This document shows, piece by piece, positions 15,856-24,856 of a stretch of DNA of 64,000 nt. Location: positions 744,001 through 808,000 of the forward strand of contig NZ_CP108131.1 in NCBI RefSeq assembly GCF_036203305.1, in the 5' to 3' direction. Made by a program: the position numbers and the translations under genes. How positions within the stretch are numbered: position 1 is the first letter of the stretch; each line of letters opens with the position of its first letter. Source of the stretch: Streptomyces sp. NBC_00190. GTDB taxonomy: Bacteria; Actinomycetota; Actinomycetes; Streptomycetales; Streptomycetaceae. Below the pieces are notes generated by a model that saw only the letters and a program-made list of their open reading frames with translations, was not told the DNA's origin and made no database searches.

Positions 15856-16182
15856 TCATCCTGAGAAGCCGCTGCACTGGGTGTGCTCGTTGCCCTGCGA
15901 CACGGTGTACTGGGCGTTCTCCACGTTCACCATCTGGAAGCCGCCGTCCGCACCGATGGTGAACTGGCCGCCCGCCGCGGTCGGCGAGGACAGGAACGCG
16001 GGTCCCGGCGTGAAACCGCCGCCGGAGAGGTGCACCTTTCCGTTGTCCAGCACACCGGAGATGGAGCACGTGGCTGCGGGGGCGGCGGCGGCCGCCGGGG
16101 CCCAGGCGAGGGCGGTCGGCGCGGCGAGGATCGCCGCGGCGGCGAACGGGGCGAGGACGGACAGACGTGTGGGCCGGTTCAT
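15856..16182 (-). CDS. Small secreted protein of unknown function
   Basis: A 108-residue exported protein. The signal peptide runs to about residue 36 (AAAAAPA). The mature chain is about 70 residues, beta-rich and Gly-rich (GVLDNGKVHLSGGGFTPGPAF, QFTIGADGGFQMVNV), and has two cysteines that may pair (near the start and in HTQCSG). GGGAGGAA lies directly upstream of the ATG at 16182. It resembles the many small secreted Ig-like proteins of streptomycetes, but I cannot name a family. It is transcribed away from the large oxidative operon, and the 295-base gap to 16478 must hold both promoters. Confidence 0.65.
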   Translation of the reverse strand: MNRPTRLSVLAPFAAAAILAAPTALAWAPAAAAAPAATCSISGVLDNGKVHLSGGGFTPGPAFLSSPTAAGGQFTIGADGGFQMVNVENAQYTVSQGNEHTQCSGFSG

Positions 16183-16477
16183 TGTTCCTCCCGGGAGGAA
16201 AAGATCTCCGTCCGTTCCATCGTCCGCCCGCCGTCCTCAGACGTCGACCGGGATACGGACCTTTTCACCAATCGAACACGAAACGCACGTTTTGTCTTGA
16301 TCTGGGTAGGTTCAGAGGAGCGGGGTGCGGCCTGGCCATCATGGCCGCGACGGGGGCCGCATCCCGCCGCCCGAACCGCCCGTCCTTCGCCCGTCTGCCT
16401 CGCTCCGCACGACAGCGCTCCCGAGGTAGGGGAACGTCGTTGCAGAGTGCACAGACCCCCTTCGCGAAGAGGCGCGC

Positions 16478-19345
16478 ATGGACGAGCCCGAACGGTACGA
16501 GCGCTACATCGGCGGCAGCCCGGAGGCCGAGCGGCTGGTCTTCGAACGACTCGCGGGTGACCTCCTACGAGTGCAGCTCAAGGTGAAGAAACGCAGCGGC
16601 TCCGCCGCCCTGGAACGGACATTCCACGCCAAGGCAGTCCTCGGCGTGGAAAACGCCCGTCTGAGGTTCCACGACGACCTTCCCGATGCCCTGCGGACGG
16701 GTTTCGCCAGGCCCGGGGCCGAGTACCCGGTCACGGTCCGGCTCTCCAACGCGAGCGGTGTCCGTCAGCCCGACTTCGCGCCCGATCTGCGCGGTGCGGC
16801 ACTGCGGGTCGAGGTGGCCCCCGATGAGACCCACGATCTGCTGATGACGAGCTTCCCGGTCTCCCACGCCCGCACCGCGGTGGAGTTCGTCGCCTTCGCG
16901 AAGGCCATGGCGGGTGCCGACTCGCGGCTCGGCAAGGGGTACGCCCTGTTCGTCAAGCTGCCCCTGGCCGTCGGCTGGCCCACGGCTGCCCGCATGCGGC
17001 GCAACGTCGTCGCGGGAACCAAGCGCACCGTGTCCAGCCTGGCGCTGGAGACGTACTGGAGTCGCGGCGCGATCCTGTGGGGCGACTGCGGACCGGTGCG
17101 CTATCAGCTGCGGCCCGCCGCGAACGCCTCACCGGCCCCGGCAACGCCGCGCACCGATCCCGAATACCTGCGGCGCGAGCTTTCCCAGCGGCTGCGTGAG
17201 ACGGATGTCGTCTTCGAACTCTGCGTGCAGCGCTACGTGGACACCCGGCACACCTCCATCGAGGACGGCGCGGCCGAGTGGAAGGAGAAGGACGCGCCCA
17301 TCCTGCCGGTGGCCACGCTGACCGTCCCGCGCCAGGACATCCACACCGCCGAAGCGCGGGCCTCCGCATCGCGGGTCGACCTGTTGGCGTTCAACCCGTG
17401 GCACACCACGGAGGGCTTCCGCCCCCTGGGCAACCTCAACCGAGCCCGCAAGCTCGCCTACGAGGCGAGCAGCGCTCACCGCCTGGGACACCGCTTCCTG
17501 ACCGTCGAGCCACGGCGCAACGCCCTGCTCGGGGCGCCGCTCCGGGCCGCCTTCCGCACCGTGAACCGCGTCGTCCCGTGGCACCGGCTGCCCACCCCCC
17601 TCGGCCTGCTCAACCTCATGGCCTTCCGGCAGACACTGCGGCGGCACAACCTCATCGACACCGAACTCCACGAGGCCCCGCCCAAAGCCCTGCCGGTGGA
17701 GGCTCCGCTCGACGAGGAGCTGCTGGTCAGGCGCAGTTACGACGGCACCTACAACGACCTGTCGGCGCCGCGGATGGGCGCTGTCGGCGCGACGTTCGGC
17801 CGCACCATGCCGCCCGTATACCGCCCGGACCGGTTCGACACGCCCAATCCGGTCACCGTCAGCAGAGAGCTGCTTAGGCGTGACGCGTTCATCCCCGCGA
17901 CGTCGCTGAACATCATCGCCGCCGCGTGGATCCAGTTCCAGGTGCACGACTGGGTCAAGCACAAGAGGCTTCCGGTCGGCACCAAGAGCGTCGAGGTGCC
18001 GCTGCCGCCCGGTGAGACCTGGCAGAACACCCCGGGCGGACCGCGGGAGAAGGTGATGCGCTTCGGCGAGGACGAGGCGGTGCGTCCGCCCGGCGGCGAG
18101 GGGTCGCCGATCCTGTTCGCCAGCGACGTCTCGCACTGGTGGGACGGTTCGGAGGTGTACGGCGGCGACCAGTCCGTCGCGAGGTCGCTTCGCGAGGCCG
18201 ACGGCGGTGCCGGCCTCCGGCTGGAGGAGGGGCACCTGCCGAACGGCTCGAACGGCGTCCCGCTCACCGGGTTCACCGACAACTGGTGGCTCGGCCTCAG
18301 CGCCATGCACACCCTGTTCGCCCGTGAGCACAACGCGGTGTGCGAAGCCCTGCGGCGCGAGTACCCGCGCATGGACGAGGAGCGGGTCTACCACACGGCG
18401 CGGCTGATCGTCTCGGCTCTGATCGCGAAGATCCACACAGTGGAGTGGACTCCCGCGATCCTCGCCACCAAGACGCTCGACATCGGCATGAAGACCAACT
18501 GGCAAGGGCCGCCGAAGAACTGGCTGGACCAGCTGGGCGTCTGGCTGCTGGAGGCGAACGGGCAGCAGGGCATCCCCAAGACCCTGCCCGACCACCACGG
18601 TGCCCCGTACTCCCTCACGGAGGAGTTCGTCACCGTCTACCGGATGCACCCCCTGATTCCCGACGACTACGAACTCGTCGACCACCGCTTCGGCCGCCGG
18701 CTCGACACCCTGGACTTCACCGCCCTGCAGGGAGCCGCCGCGGAGCCGCTCATCCGCAAGACCGGCCTGGTGAACACGCTGTACTCGCTGGGCATCGCCC
18801 ACCCCGGGGCGATCACCTTGCACAACTTCCCGCGCACCCTCCAGGCATTCGAGCGGGACGGGGAGGTGATCGATCTGTCGGTGGTCGACCTGGTCCGCAC
18901 CCGGCGCCGCGGCGTCCCGCGCTACAACGACTTCCGGGCCGGCCTGCACAAGCCGCGGATCCGGAGCTTCGGGGACCTCTCCTCCGACCCGGAGACGGTC
19001 GCACGGCTTCGGGACGTGTACCGCTCGGTGGACGACATCGACACCGTGGTGGGGCTGTTCGCCGAGAATCCACCCACGGGCTTCGGCTTCAGCGACACCG
19101 CCTTCCGCGTCTTCATCCTGATGGCCAGCAGACGGTTGCAGAGCGACCGTTTCCTCACGGTCGACTTCCGGCCGGAGGTCTACACCCCCCTCGGCATGGA
19201 CTGGATCGAACGGGGCGGCATGACGAGCGTCATCCTGCGGCACTGCCCCGAACTGGCGAGCATCCTGCCTCGCGGGGCGAGCGCCTTCGCGCCATGGCGT
19301 CCGGTGCAGCCCGTCCGCAACAACAGCGGCCACGGCCGGGGCTGA
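16478..19345 (+). CDS. Catalase-like / fatty-acid alpha-dioxygenase fusion
   Basis: A 955-residue two-domain heme protein. Residues 40-345 look like a catalase fold. FHAKAVLG holds the distal His (His50, as in HAKG of catalases), RLSNASG follows, and RKLAY (324-328) fits the heme-ligand RxxxY motif. The catalase active-site Asn segment is replaced by LLMTSFPVS, which argues against ordinary catalase activity. Residues 465-945 are an animal-heme-peroxidase fold of the alpha-dioxygenase group: distal His490 in QFQVHDW, LFAREHN at 614, and YRMH (Tyr721, His724), the substrate-radical Tyr plus proximal His pattern of plant alpha-DOX. By family knowledge that domain makes 2-hydroperoxy fatty acids. 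I infer the catalase-like part processes the hydroperoxide, as in coral fusions. First gene of a three-gene operon. Confidence 0.85.
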   Translation: MDEPERYERYIGGSPEAERLVFERLAGDLLRVQLKVKKRSGSAALERTFHAKAVLGVENARLRFHDDLPDALRTGFARPGAEYPVTVRLSNASGVRQPDFAPDLRGAALRVEVAPDETHDLLMTSFPVSHARTAVEFVAFAKAMAGADSRLGKGYALFVKLPLAVGWPTAARMRRNVVAGTKRTVSSLALETYWSRGAILWGDCGPVRYQLRPAANASPAPATPRTDPEYLRRELSQRLRETDVVFELCVQRYVDTRHTSIEDGAAEWKEKDAPILPVATLTVPRQDIHTAEARASASRVDLLAFNPWHTTEGFRPLGNLNRARKLAYEASSAHRLGHRFLTVEPRRNALLGAPLRAAFRTVNRVVPWHRLPTPLGLLNLMAFRQTLRRHNLIDTELHEAPPKALPVEAPLDEELLVRRSYDGTYNDLSAPRMGAVGATFGRTMPPVYRPDRFDTPNPVTVSRELLRRDAFIPATSLNIIAAAWIQFQVHDWVKHKRLPVGTKSVEVPLPPGETWQNTPGGPREKVMRFGEDEAVRPPGGEGSPILFASDVSHWWDGSEVYGGDQSVARSLREADGGAGLRLEEGHLPNGSNGVPLTGFTDNWWLGLSAMHTLFAREHNAVCEALRREYPRMDEERVYHTARLIVSALIAKIHTVEWTPAILATKTLDIGMKTNWQGPPKNWLDQLGVWLLEANGQQGIPKTLPDHHGAPYSLTEEFVTVYRMHPLIPDDYELVDHRFGRRLDTLDFTALQGAAAEPLIRKTGLVNTLYSLGIAHPGAITLHNFPRTLQAFERDGEVIDLSVVDLVRTRRRGVPRYNDFRAGLHKPRIRSFGDLSSDPETVARLRDVYRSVDDIDTVVGLFAENPPTGFGFSDTAFRVFILMASRRLQSDRFLTVDFRPEVYTPLGMDWIERGGMTSVILRHCPELASILPRGASAFAPWRPVQPVRNNSGHGRG

Positions 19346-19358
19346 GCGGGAGCACGCC

Positions 19359-20735
19359 ATGTCCGCCGCACCCGACCACGCGAGCCACCCCGGACTGGAG
19401 GCCCTCCTCTCCCGTCCGCTGTGGGAGACGGTCTTCAAACGGCGCACCCACCGCGTCAGCAAGGGCGCGTCCGTACCGGCCGGGTCGATGAGCCATCGCT
19501 CCGCGAACCGGCCGGAGCCGCTGGGCGAGCTGGAGGAGGCGGCTCTGATCGCCCTCACGGGCTCCTCGGGACTCACCATGCCCGACCGGCCCTTCGAGGA
19601 CCCGCGCGATCACCAGCCCATCATGGCCAAGCCGAACCTGAACATGACGGGTCGGACGGCGGGCAGCCCCGACAACGCGCAGGCCACCCACTTCTTCATG
19701 ATCAACGACACCGGCACGTACTACCTGAGGAAGCTGCCCCCTTCCCCGGACCACGCCTTCGATCCCGACACCCTGATCGAACGCGCACGCCAGTCGAAGG
19801 TGCGCGTGCTGGACCACCGCCTCGACGTCGCCGACGGGATGCGCGACTTCCCGGCGTACCTCGACTCCAACCGGTTCCTGTCCAATCTCCCGGGCAGCAC
19901 GCTCTTCCTGCCCGTGGTCGATCTCTCCCATCAGTACATCAACGCGCTGATGTACCTGCTCACCCAGCCGGAGGGAGCCCGGCCGACGGTCGTCGACGAC
20001 CGCAACTTCTACCGCCCGGCCGGGGTGCGGAAGTGGGTGAAGAACGGCTTCCTCAATCCCGCCGTCAAACTGCCGCTCGGCTCGCTGGGACCGATGCGTA
20101 CGCAGGTCGAAGCCGACCTGCTGCTGCAGAACATGATGCTGGTCGCGGACGCCATGGGACTCGGCGCCTGGATCCACGCGACGATCAGCCCCCAGATCAT
20201 GCTGGGCGACCCGAAGTTCTCGCGCACCTACGGCCGCATGCTGGGCTTCGACTTCGTCACCCCGAAGTTCCGCCCGGCCGACGTCCTGCGCTGGCAAGTG
20301 CCGCTGCCGAAGTACGCCGATCTGCGCGCCCACCCGGTGGGCCTGCGGGCCGGCGGTGAACACCTCATCAAGGGCGCTTGCCCACCCAACTACCCCTCGA
20401 TGCACGACGCGGTCGACTCCGTCGTCCGCTCCAAGTTCGGGGAGCACGGCATCTACGCGGACAAGGATCTCTTCACCCGCATCTACAAGGACGACTACGC
20501 GCAGCGGTACCTCGCCGAGGCCAGTGAGTACGACCGGCAGGTGATCGACTGCGCACGGGACATCTGCGTGTACATCCACGAGACCCACGGGCGGTTTCCC
20601 GCACACACGGACGCCATCCACGTGCCCGGTATCTGGCTGCAGGCCCACCACGTCGAATCCGAATACTACGACCGGTTCTTCCAGGGCGGCCTGACCGAAG
20701 CGCATCGTCGGCACGCCTCGCGATGGGACGGGTGA
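19359..20735 (+). CDS. Nitroreductase-like protein of the dioxygenase operon
   Basis: A 458-residue protein with an N-terminal FKRRTHRVSKG segment and GELEEAALIALTG, like the Arg-rich FMN-binding start and the first helix of nitroreductases. The later segment ADLLLQNMMLVADAMGLGAW (about residues 252-271) matches the AxNxxLAAxxxGLG helix of that fold. The C-terminal 150 residues are unlike any family I know and include clustered His/Tyr (YIHETHGRF, HHVESEYYDRF). An FMN-dependent oxidoreductase that reduces a product of the dioxygenase is a guess. It starts 14 bases after the fusion gene (GGGAGC site) and ends 11 bases before the ThDP gene, so it is plainly in the same operon. Confidence 0.6.
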   Translation: MSAAPDHASHPGLEALLSRPLWETVFKRRTHRVSKGASVPAGSMSHRSANRPEPLGELEEAALIALTGSSGLTMPDRPFEDPRDHQPIMAKPNLNMTGRTAGSPDNAQATHFFMINDTGTYYLRKLPPSPDHAFDPDTLIERARQSKVRVLDHRLDVADGMRDFPAYLDSNRFLSNLPGSTLFLPVVDLSHQYINALMYLLTQPEGARPTVVDDRNFYRPAGVRKWVKNGFLNPAVKLPLGSLGPMRTQVEADLLLQNMMLVADAMGLGAWIHATISPQIMLGDPKFSRTYGRMLGFDFVTPKFRPADVLRWQVPLPKYADLRAHPVGLRAGGEHLIKGACPPNYPSMHDAVDSVVRSKFGEHGIYADKDLFTRIYKDDYAQRYLAEASEYDRQVIDCARDICVYIHETHGRFPAHTDAIHVPGIWLQAHHVESEYYDRFFQGGLTEAHRRHASRWDG

Positions 20736-20745
20736 GGGAGACCCG

Positions 20746-22452
20746 ATGAGAGTCTACGAAGCCATCGTCAAGGGGCTGGAAGGCATCGGCGTGCGGGCGG
20801 CCTTCGGCGGGGCCGGGGAGAACTCGGCGGGGCTGATGCTGGCGCTGAAGCATTCACGGCAGATCAGGCCCGTCATCACGCGACACGAGCAGGCCGCCTC
20901 CTTCATGGCCTGCGGCTACGCCATGTACACCAACCGGCTGGGCTTCTGCTTCGCGACGGCCGGGCCGGGCGCGTTCAATCTGTTCTCGGGGCTGGCCGTC
21001 GCCATGTCCGACTCCTATCCGGTCCTCGCCGTCTCGGGGTACGCGACCATGAAATGGCGCGGTTGGGGCTCGCTCAACGAGACTTCGGGGGTGAACCGCA
21101 CGCCCGACTCGCAGGCCATGTTCGCGGCCACAACCAAGAAGTCCTTCCTGCTCACCGACATCGCCGACACGTGCGACGTGCTCGAAGAAGCGGTCAACAC
21201 CGCATTCGAGGGAAGGCCCGGGCCCGTGCACATCCACGTGCCCGAGGACCTGACCCACCGCGGCGTCGAGGTCACGAACTTCCGGCCGCTGAGGCTCGAC
21301 GTGAAGCCGGTCCTGCCGGACCCGGGCCGGGTGGCGGAGATCGCGGCGGTACTGGCGGACGCCCTGGCCCGGGGGAAGCGGATCGTGACGCTCGTCGGAT
21401 TCGGCGCGGTGCGGAGCGGGGCGGGAGCGGAGATCAAGCGGCTGATCGAGCGGTTCCAGATCCCCCTGCTCACCACCCTGGACGGCAAGGGCATCGTCTC
21501 CGAGGGACACCCGCTCGCGGTCGGTGTCTTCGCCGACAGCGGCCACTCCAGTGCGTGGAAGGCCTTCCGCGAGGCCGACGTCGTGCTGTGCATCGGCAAT
21601 TCCCTCAATCAGCACGCCACTTTCAACTACCGCGAGGACCTGTTCGAGGACAAGCTGCTCATCCATGTGAACATCTCCGAGGGCGAGTTCCACAAGGCCT
21701 ACAAGCCCGACCACACCCTGCTGTCCGACGCGCGCCCCGCGGTGGCCGCCCTGGTCGACGCGCTGGAGCGGATGGTCGGCGACGTACCGGCGGTCGAGGT
21801 CGACGGCCAGGACTACGAGGCCCGGAAGATCATCCACCTGACGGGGAAGATCCACCCCGGAGAACTCGCGCAGTCCATCGGGCGGATGCTGCCGCCACAG
21901 GGTGTTCTGCTCGCCGACGCGGGCGCCCATCTGGCGTGGCTCGGGTATTACGTGGAGCTCGAAGAAGGGCAGAACTTCCGCAAGGCCGGGTCCTTCGGAC
22001 CGATGGCCGGACACGTCAACGGAGCCATCGGTCTGAAGGTCGCCCACCCGGACCGGACCGTCGTCGTGGGCTGCGGCGACGGATGCTACTCGCTGTCCGG
22101 TTTCGAGCTGATGACCGCCGTCGAGCACGAGATCCCCGTCATCTGGGTGATCTTCAACGACGGGGAGTTCAAGCTGATCAAGCTCTTCCAGATGGTCACG
22201 TACGCCGAATCCGGCCTGGTCGAGTTCCAGAACCCGGACTTCGCCGCGTACGCGCGTGCCTGTGGCGCTGACGGCTACCGGGTGGAGACGCTCGGTGAGT
22301 TCGAGGAGGCGTTCCGCGCGGCCCTGGCCTCCGGCCGGCCCACGCTCATCGACGCCAGGATCACGCGATGGGCCGTACCGCACTACAGCCCGTCACCCGA
22401 CGGCGTGATCGACGGTCTCGTCGAGTCCCTCGAAGCACGCTTCCGGGACTGA
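20746..22452 (+). CDS. Thiamine diphosphate-dependent enzyme (acetolactate synthase/2-hydroxyacyl-CoA lyase-like)
   Basis: A 568-residue ThDP enzyme with the usual three domains. The catalytic glutamate of the pyrimidine domain lies in RHEQAASFMACGYA (about residue 47). A middle FAD/Rossmann-like domain spans about 185-340. The C-terminal domain carries the Mg-ThDP motif GDGCYSLSGFELMTAVEHE...N (GDG at about 444-446). The ThDP proton-relay glutamate is conserved, so it should be active. The subgroup (acetolactate synthase, oxalyl-CoA decarboxylase, 2-hydroxyacyl-CoA lyase or benzoylformate decarboxylase) cannot be fixed from motifs. Next to an alpha-dioxygenase, a lyase or decarboxylase acting on 2-oxygenated acids is the attractive guess. 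GAGGGAG precedes the ATG. Confidence 0.85.
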   Translation: MRVYEAIVKGLEGIGVRAAFGGAGENSAGLMLALKHSRQIRPVITRHEQAASFMACGYAMYTNRLGFCFATAGPGAFNLFSGLAVAMSDSYPVLAVSGYATMKWRGWGSLNETSGVNRTPDSQAMFAATTKKSFLLTDIADTCDVLEEAVNTAFEGRPGPVHIHVPEDLTHRGVEVTNFRPLRLDVKPVLPDPGRVAEIAAVLADALARGKRIVTLVGFGAVRSGAGAEIKRLIERFQIPLLTTLDGKGIVSEGHPLAVGVFADSGHSSAWKAFREADVVLCIGNSLNQHATFNYREDLFEDKLLIHVNISEGEFHKAYKPDHTLLSDARPAVAALVDALERMVGDVPAVEVDGQDYEARKIIHLTGKIHPGELAQSIGRMLPPQGVLLADAGAHLAWLGYYVELEEGQNFRKAGSFGPMAGHVNGAIGLKVAHPDRTVVVGCGDGCYSLSGFELMTAVEHEIPVIWVIFNDGEFKLIKLFQMVTYAESGLVEFQNPDFAAYARACGADGYRVETLGEFEEAFRAALASGRPTLIDARITRWAVPHYSPSPDGVIDGLVESLEARFRD

Positions 22453-22453
22453 C

Positions 22454-22482
22454 GGCCGGTCCGTCGGGTGACGGGCCCGGCC
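22454..22482. terminator. Bidirectional hairpin between convergent operons
   Basis: A GC-rich stem of about 12 bp with one bulge and a 4-base loop (22455-22465 with 22470-22481), followed by CTTTC. It lies two bases after the ThDP gene stop and ahead of the end of the C-methyltransferase gene, so it probably terminates both operons. Confidence 0.6.
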
Positions 22483-22499
22483 TTTCAGCCGGTGGTCGG

Positions 22500-23390
22500 T
22501 CAGATGCGGTCGGCTGCGATCAGGAGGTACTGGAAGGAGCCGTCCTTGTAGGAGTTGATGAACGCCTCTTCGATGCCGGTGACCAGCGGAGACGTGGCCC
22601 GCAGCTCCCAGTAGGGCAGGGTCTCGGGAGTCAGGTCGATGACGGCCTGCGGTACGAGGCGGTTGTCGGCCATCGCGCGCAGGTACTCCCGGCGGGAGTG
22701 GATGTTGCACTCGAAGTGCGCGTTGATCTGGGAGACCCACTTCGAGGGCTGACCGTAACGCGGGTTCCAGCAGCCGGTGATGGTCACGTAGCGGCCGCCG
22801 ACCGCGAGGACGCGGGAGTGCTCGGCGAAGAGGTCGTGCAGGTCGACGTACATGCTCGACTCGTTGTTCCACGAGGCCGCGGCCTGCCCGGTCTCGAAGG
22901 GCGTGCTGAGCATGTTGCAGACGCGGGCGTGGACGTGGTCCTCGATGCCGAGTTCACGGGCGCGCTGGTTGGCGAAGTCGGCCTGCTTGGCCGACAGGGT
23001 GACGCCCTCGACCTTGCATCCGAAACGCTGGTGGGCCATGACCATCGAGCCGCCGCGGCCGCAGCCGGCGTCCACGAGCGTGTCGTCGCGCTCGATGGGG
23101 CCGAGGTGGTCCAGGAGGACTTCGGCCTGCGCCGACTCCAGGCGGTGGAGCTCGGCGATCAGCTTCTTCTCGTATGCGCTGTCCTCGGTGTCGCCGAGGG
23201 CAGCGTGGTCGACGTCGCCGATGCCGTAGTGGTGGTGGTAAAGGCCGTCGACGTCGCCGAGGCGCAGGTTCACGGGCCTGGCCTCGTGGTCCCAGTAACG
23301 GGCGATGTCGCCCTGGTAGGGAGTCGTCGGGGTGGGGATGAACAGTGAGGTGTTGGCGGAGGTGGCGGCGGCGAGATCGGTGCTAGTCAT
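22500..23390 (-). CDS. Geranyl diphosphate 2-C-methyltransferase
   Basis: A 296-residue SAM-dependent methyltransferase. The SAM loop reads DTLVDAGCGRGGSMVMA (about residues 103-119), and the post-I region VEGVTLSAKQADFANQRA fits C-methyltransferases of the cyclopropane synthase/terpenoid type. It is the last gene of the operon with the terpene cyclase (16 bases upstream) and the encapsulin shell. The known first step of 2-methylisoborneol synthesis is methylation of geranyl diphosphate at C2, and this enzyme fits that role. GAGAGGA lies eight bases before the ATG. The terminal gene ends at the shared terminator. Confidence 0.9.
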   Translation of the reverse strand: MTSTDLAAATSANTSLFIPTPTTPYQGDIARYWDHEARPVNLRLGDVDGLYHHHYGIGDVDHAALGDTEDSAYEKKLIAELHRLESAQAEVLLDHLGPIERDDTLVDAGCGRGGSMVMAHQRFGCKVEGVTLSAKQADFANQRARELGIEDHVHARVCNMLSTPFETGQAAASWNNESSMYVDLHDLFAEHSRVLAVGGRYVTITGCWNPRYGQPSKWVSQINAHFECNIHSRREYLRAMADNRLVPQAVIDLTPETLPYWELRATSPLVTGIEEAFINSYKDGSFQYLLIAADRI

Positions 23391-23406
23391 GGATGAGTCC
23401 TCTCTA

Positions 23407-24759
23407 TTACCAGAAATCAGGCAGGCTGTAGCGATAGGTATTGGTTTGGTGCCAGTAGTGGTTGCCGTCGACCCAGACGGCCACGCCCCGCAGGAAACGC
23501 AGCACGCTCGGGACGGGGCAGGCAGCGGCCAGAGCGGCGGCTTCGGCTTCGAAGTCGCGCATGAGGTCGTTGTGGACCTCGACCGCCTTCAGATAGGCCT
23601 CCCGTTCGGAGGTGCCCTCACGGTCGGCGATCACGACGGGCAGGTTCAGGTGCCGGCCGGGACTGTTGAGTTCCTTGGTGTAGGAGTAAAGGTCGTTGAC
23701 GATGGTGGTGGCGTTCCCGGCCAGCGCGATGACCCGCTGCATGGCGGGCAACGCATGCAGGTCCGCCGGGAGTTCGTAGCCACCGACGGTGTCGGTGATG
23801 GTGGGGCAGGGGCGGAAGTTGTTGAACTGCCGCATGGCCAGGTATTCCCACACCTCGGGCACGTGCTCCGTCTGGGCCCAGGCCGCCTCGGCGAGGTACC
23901 CCAGGTGCAGACGGGCCATGTCGTGCCGGAACCGGTCGGCCTGGGAGGGGGTGGACTGCTGCAGGAAGTACTCCATGGCGGAGCGGTAGGCGCGCCGCGG
24001 GGCGTCCGCGTGGAGCGACTGCGCCCACTCCGGCTGGTACTCCTTCGTCGTGTGGAGGGGGTCGAGCGCGGTGTGCGCCAGCAGAAGGCGGCCGCCGAGG
24101 CCGATGGGCGAGCCTCCGTGGTCCTCGCAGTAGCAGTCGTCGACCGCGTTCTCGGCGACCATCAGCCGCGTGGCGAGCATCAGGTGCTCCACGGTGGGAG
24201 CGTCCGGATGGCAGGCGACCATGTAGCGCCCCACGGAGAAGCCGTCGAACTGGTCCTCCCAGTCCTCGGGGTACAGCTCGACCTCGTCCAGCGCCCATGC
24301 CTTGATCCTGCGGCTGACCTCCTCCACCCGCGCCGGATCCGGGTCCGCCACCGGGTGGTGGTAGAGGCCCGGGATGGGGCGGCCCGCCACCGGCGCCCGC
24401 GGCGCCGGTGGAGCCGCGGGCACCTCGTTCCGGGCCAGGTGCAGGCTCGCCGTACCGAGACCACTGGGGCCCCGCAGGATCCGTTCCAGGGCGGGGCTCG
24501 GTTGCCGCACGGCGGCAGCGCCCTCCCCCACGTGTACGGGCACCTCCCCCACCGGCACGGCTCCCGCGGCGGGCGCGGGGACCGAGGCCGGACCCGGCAG
24601 GGAGAACCCGACGGGCAGCACGCCAACGGCGGCTTCGGCGCCGGATACGTCGGCATCGGCGTTGGCGTTGGCGTTGGCGTTGGCGAGAACGTGGGCCCCG
24701 AAGCGCGCCGCGGCGCCGGGCAGGCTCGACTGCAGAGGGGAAAGCCCAGGACCGGGCAT
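23407..24759 (-). CDS. 2-methylisoborneol synthase (terpene cyclase)
   Basis: A 450-residue class I terpene cyclase. The first 130 residues are Pro/Ala/Gly-rich and probably disordered. The alpha-helical core begins near residue 131 (GLYHHPV). The Mg-binding motifs are DDCYCED (207-213), a variant DDxxxD/E, and NDLYSYTKE (355-363), a canonical NSE triad. It cyclises 2-methylgeranyl diphosphate to 2-methylisoborneol, the musty odorant of streptomycetes. The long N-terminal tail is the part known in this family to target the enzyme into the encapsulin shell; here it contains the repeat described separately. AAGGAG precedes the ATG. Middle gene of the operon. Confidence 0.93.
   Translation of the reverse strand: MPGPGLSPLQSSLPGAAARFGAHVLANANANANADADVSGAEAAVGVLPVGFSLPGPASVPAPAAGAVPVGEVPVHVGEGAAAVRQPSPALERILRGPSGLGTASLHLARNEVPAAPPAPRAPVAGRPIPGLYHHPVADPDPARVEEVSRRIKAWALDEVELYPEDWEDQFDGFSVGRYMVACHPDAPTVEHLMLATRLMVAENAVDDCYCEDHGGSPIGLGGRLLLAHTALDPLHTTKEYQPEWAQSLHADAPRRAYRSAMEYFLQQSTPSQADRFRHDMARLHLGYLAEAAWAQTEHVPEVWEYLAMRQFNNFRPCPTITDTVGGYELPADLHALPAMQRVIALAGNATTIVNDLYSYTKELNSPGRHLNLPVVIADREGTSEREAYLKAVEVHNDLMRDFEAEAAALAAACPVPSVLRFLRGVAVWVDGNHYWHQTNTYRYSLPDFW
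24649..24684 (-). repeat. Hexanucleotide tandem repeat in the terpene cyclase N-terminus
   Basis: Six hexamers: GTCGGC, ATCGGC, then four perfect GTTGGC copies (24661-24684 on the plus strand). On the coding strand they give an Ala-Asn/Ala-Asp run (ANANANANADAD, about residues 26-37). The repeat lies in the disordered tail, so copy-number change would stay in frame and be tolerated. Confidence 0.85.
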
Positions 24760-24856
24760 CCGTAGCTCCTTGGTGAGATGGGTGGCTGTCCCGGATCCCG
24801 GGCATGCTCGACCGGCCCGGGAGGGTCCGGGCTGTCACGGCCGTCGGGCAGGCCCT

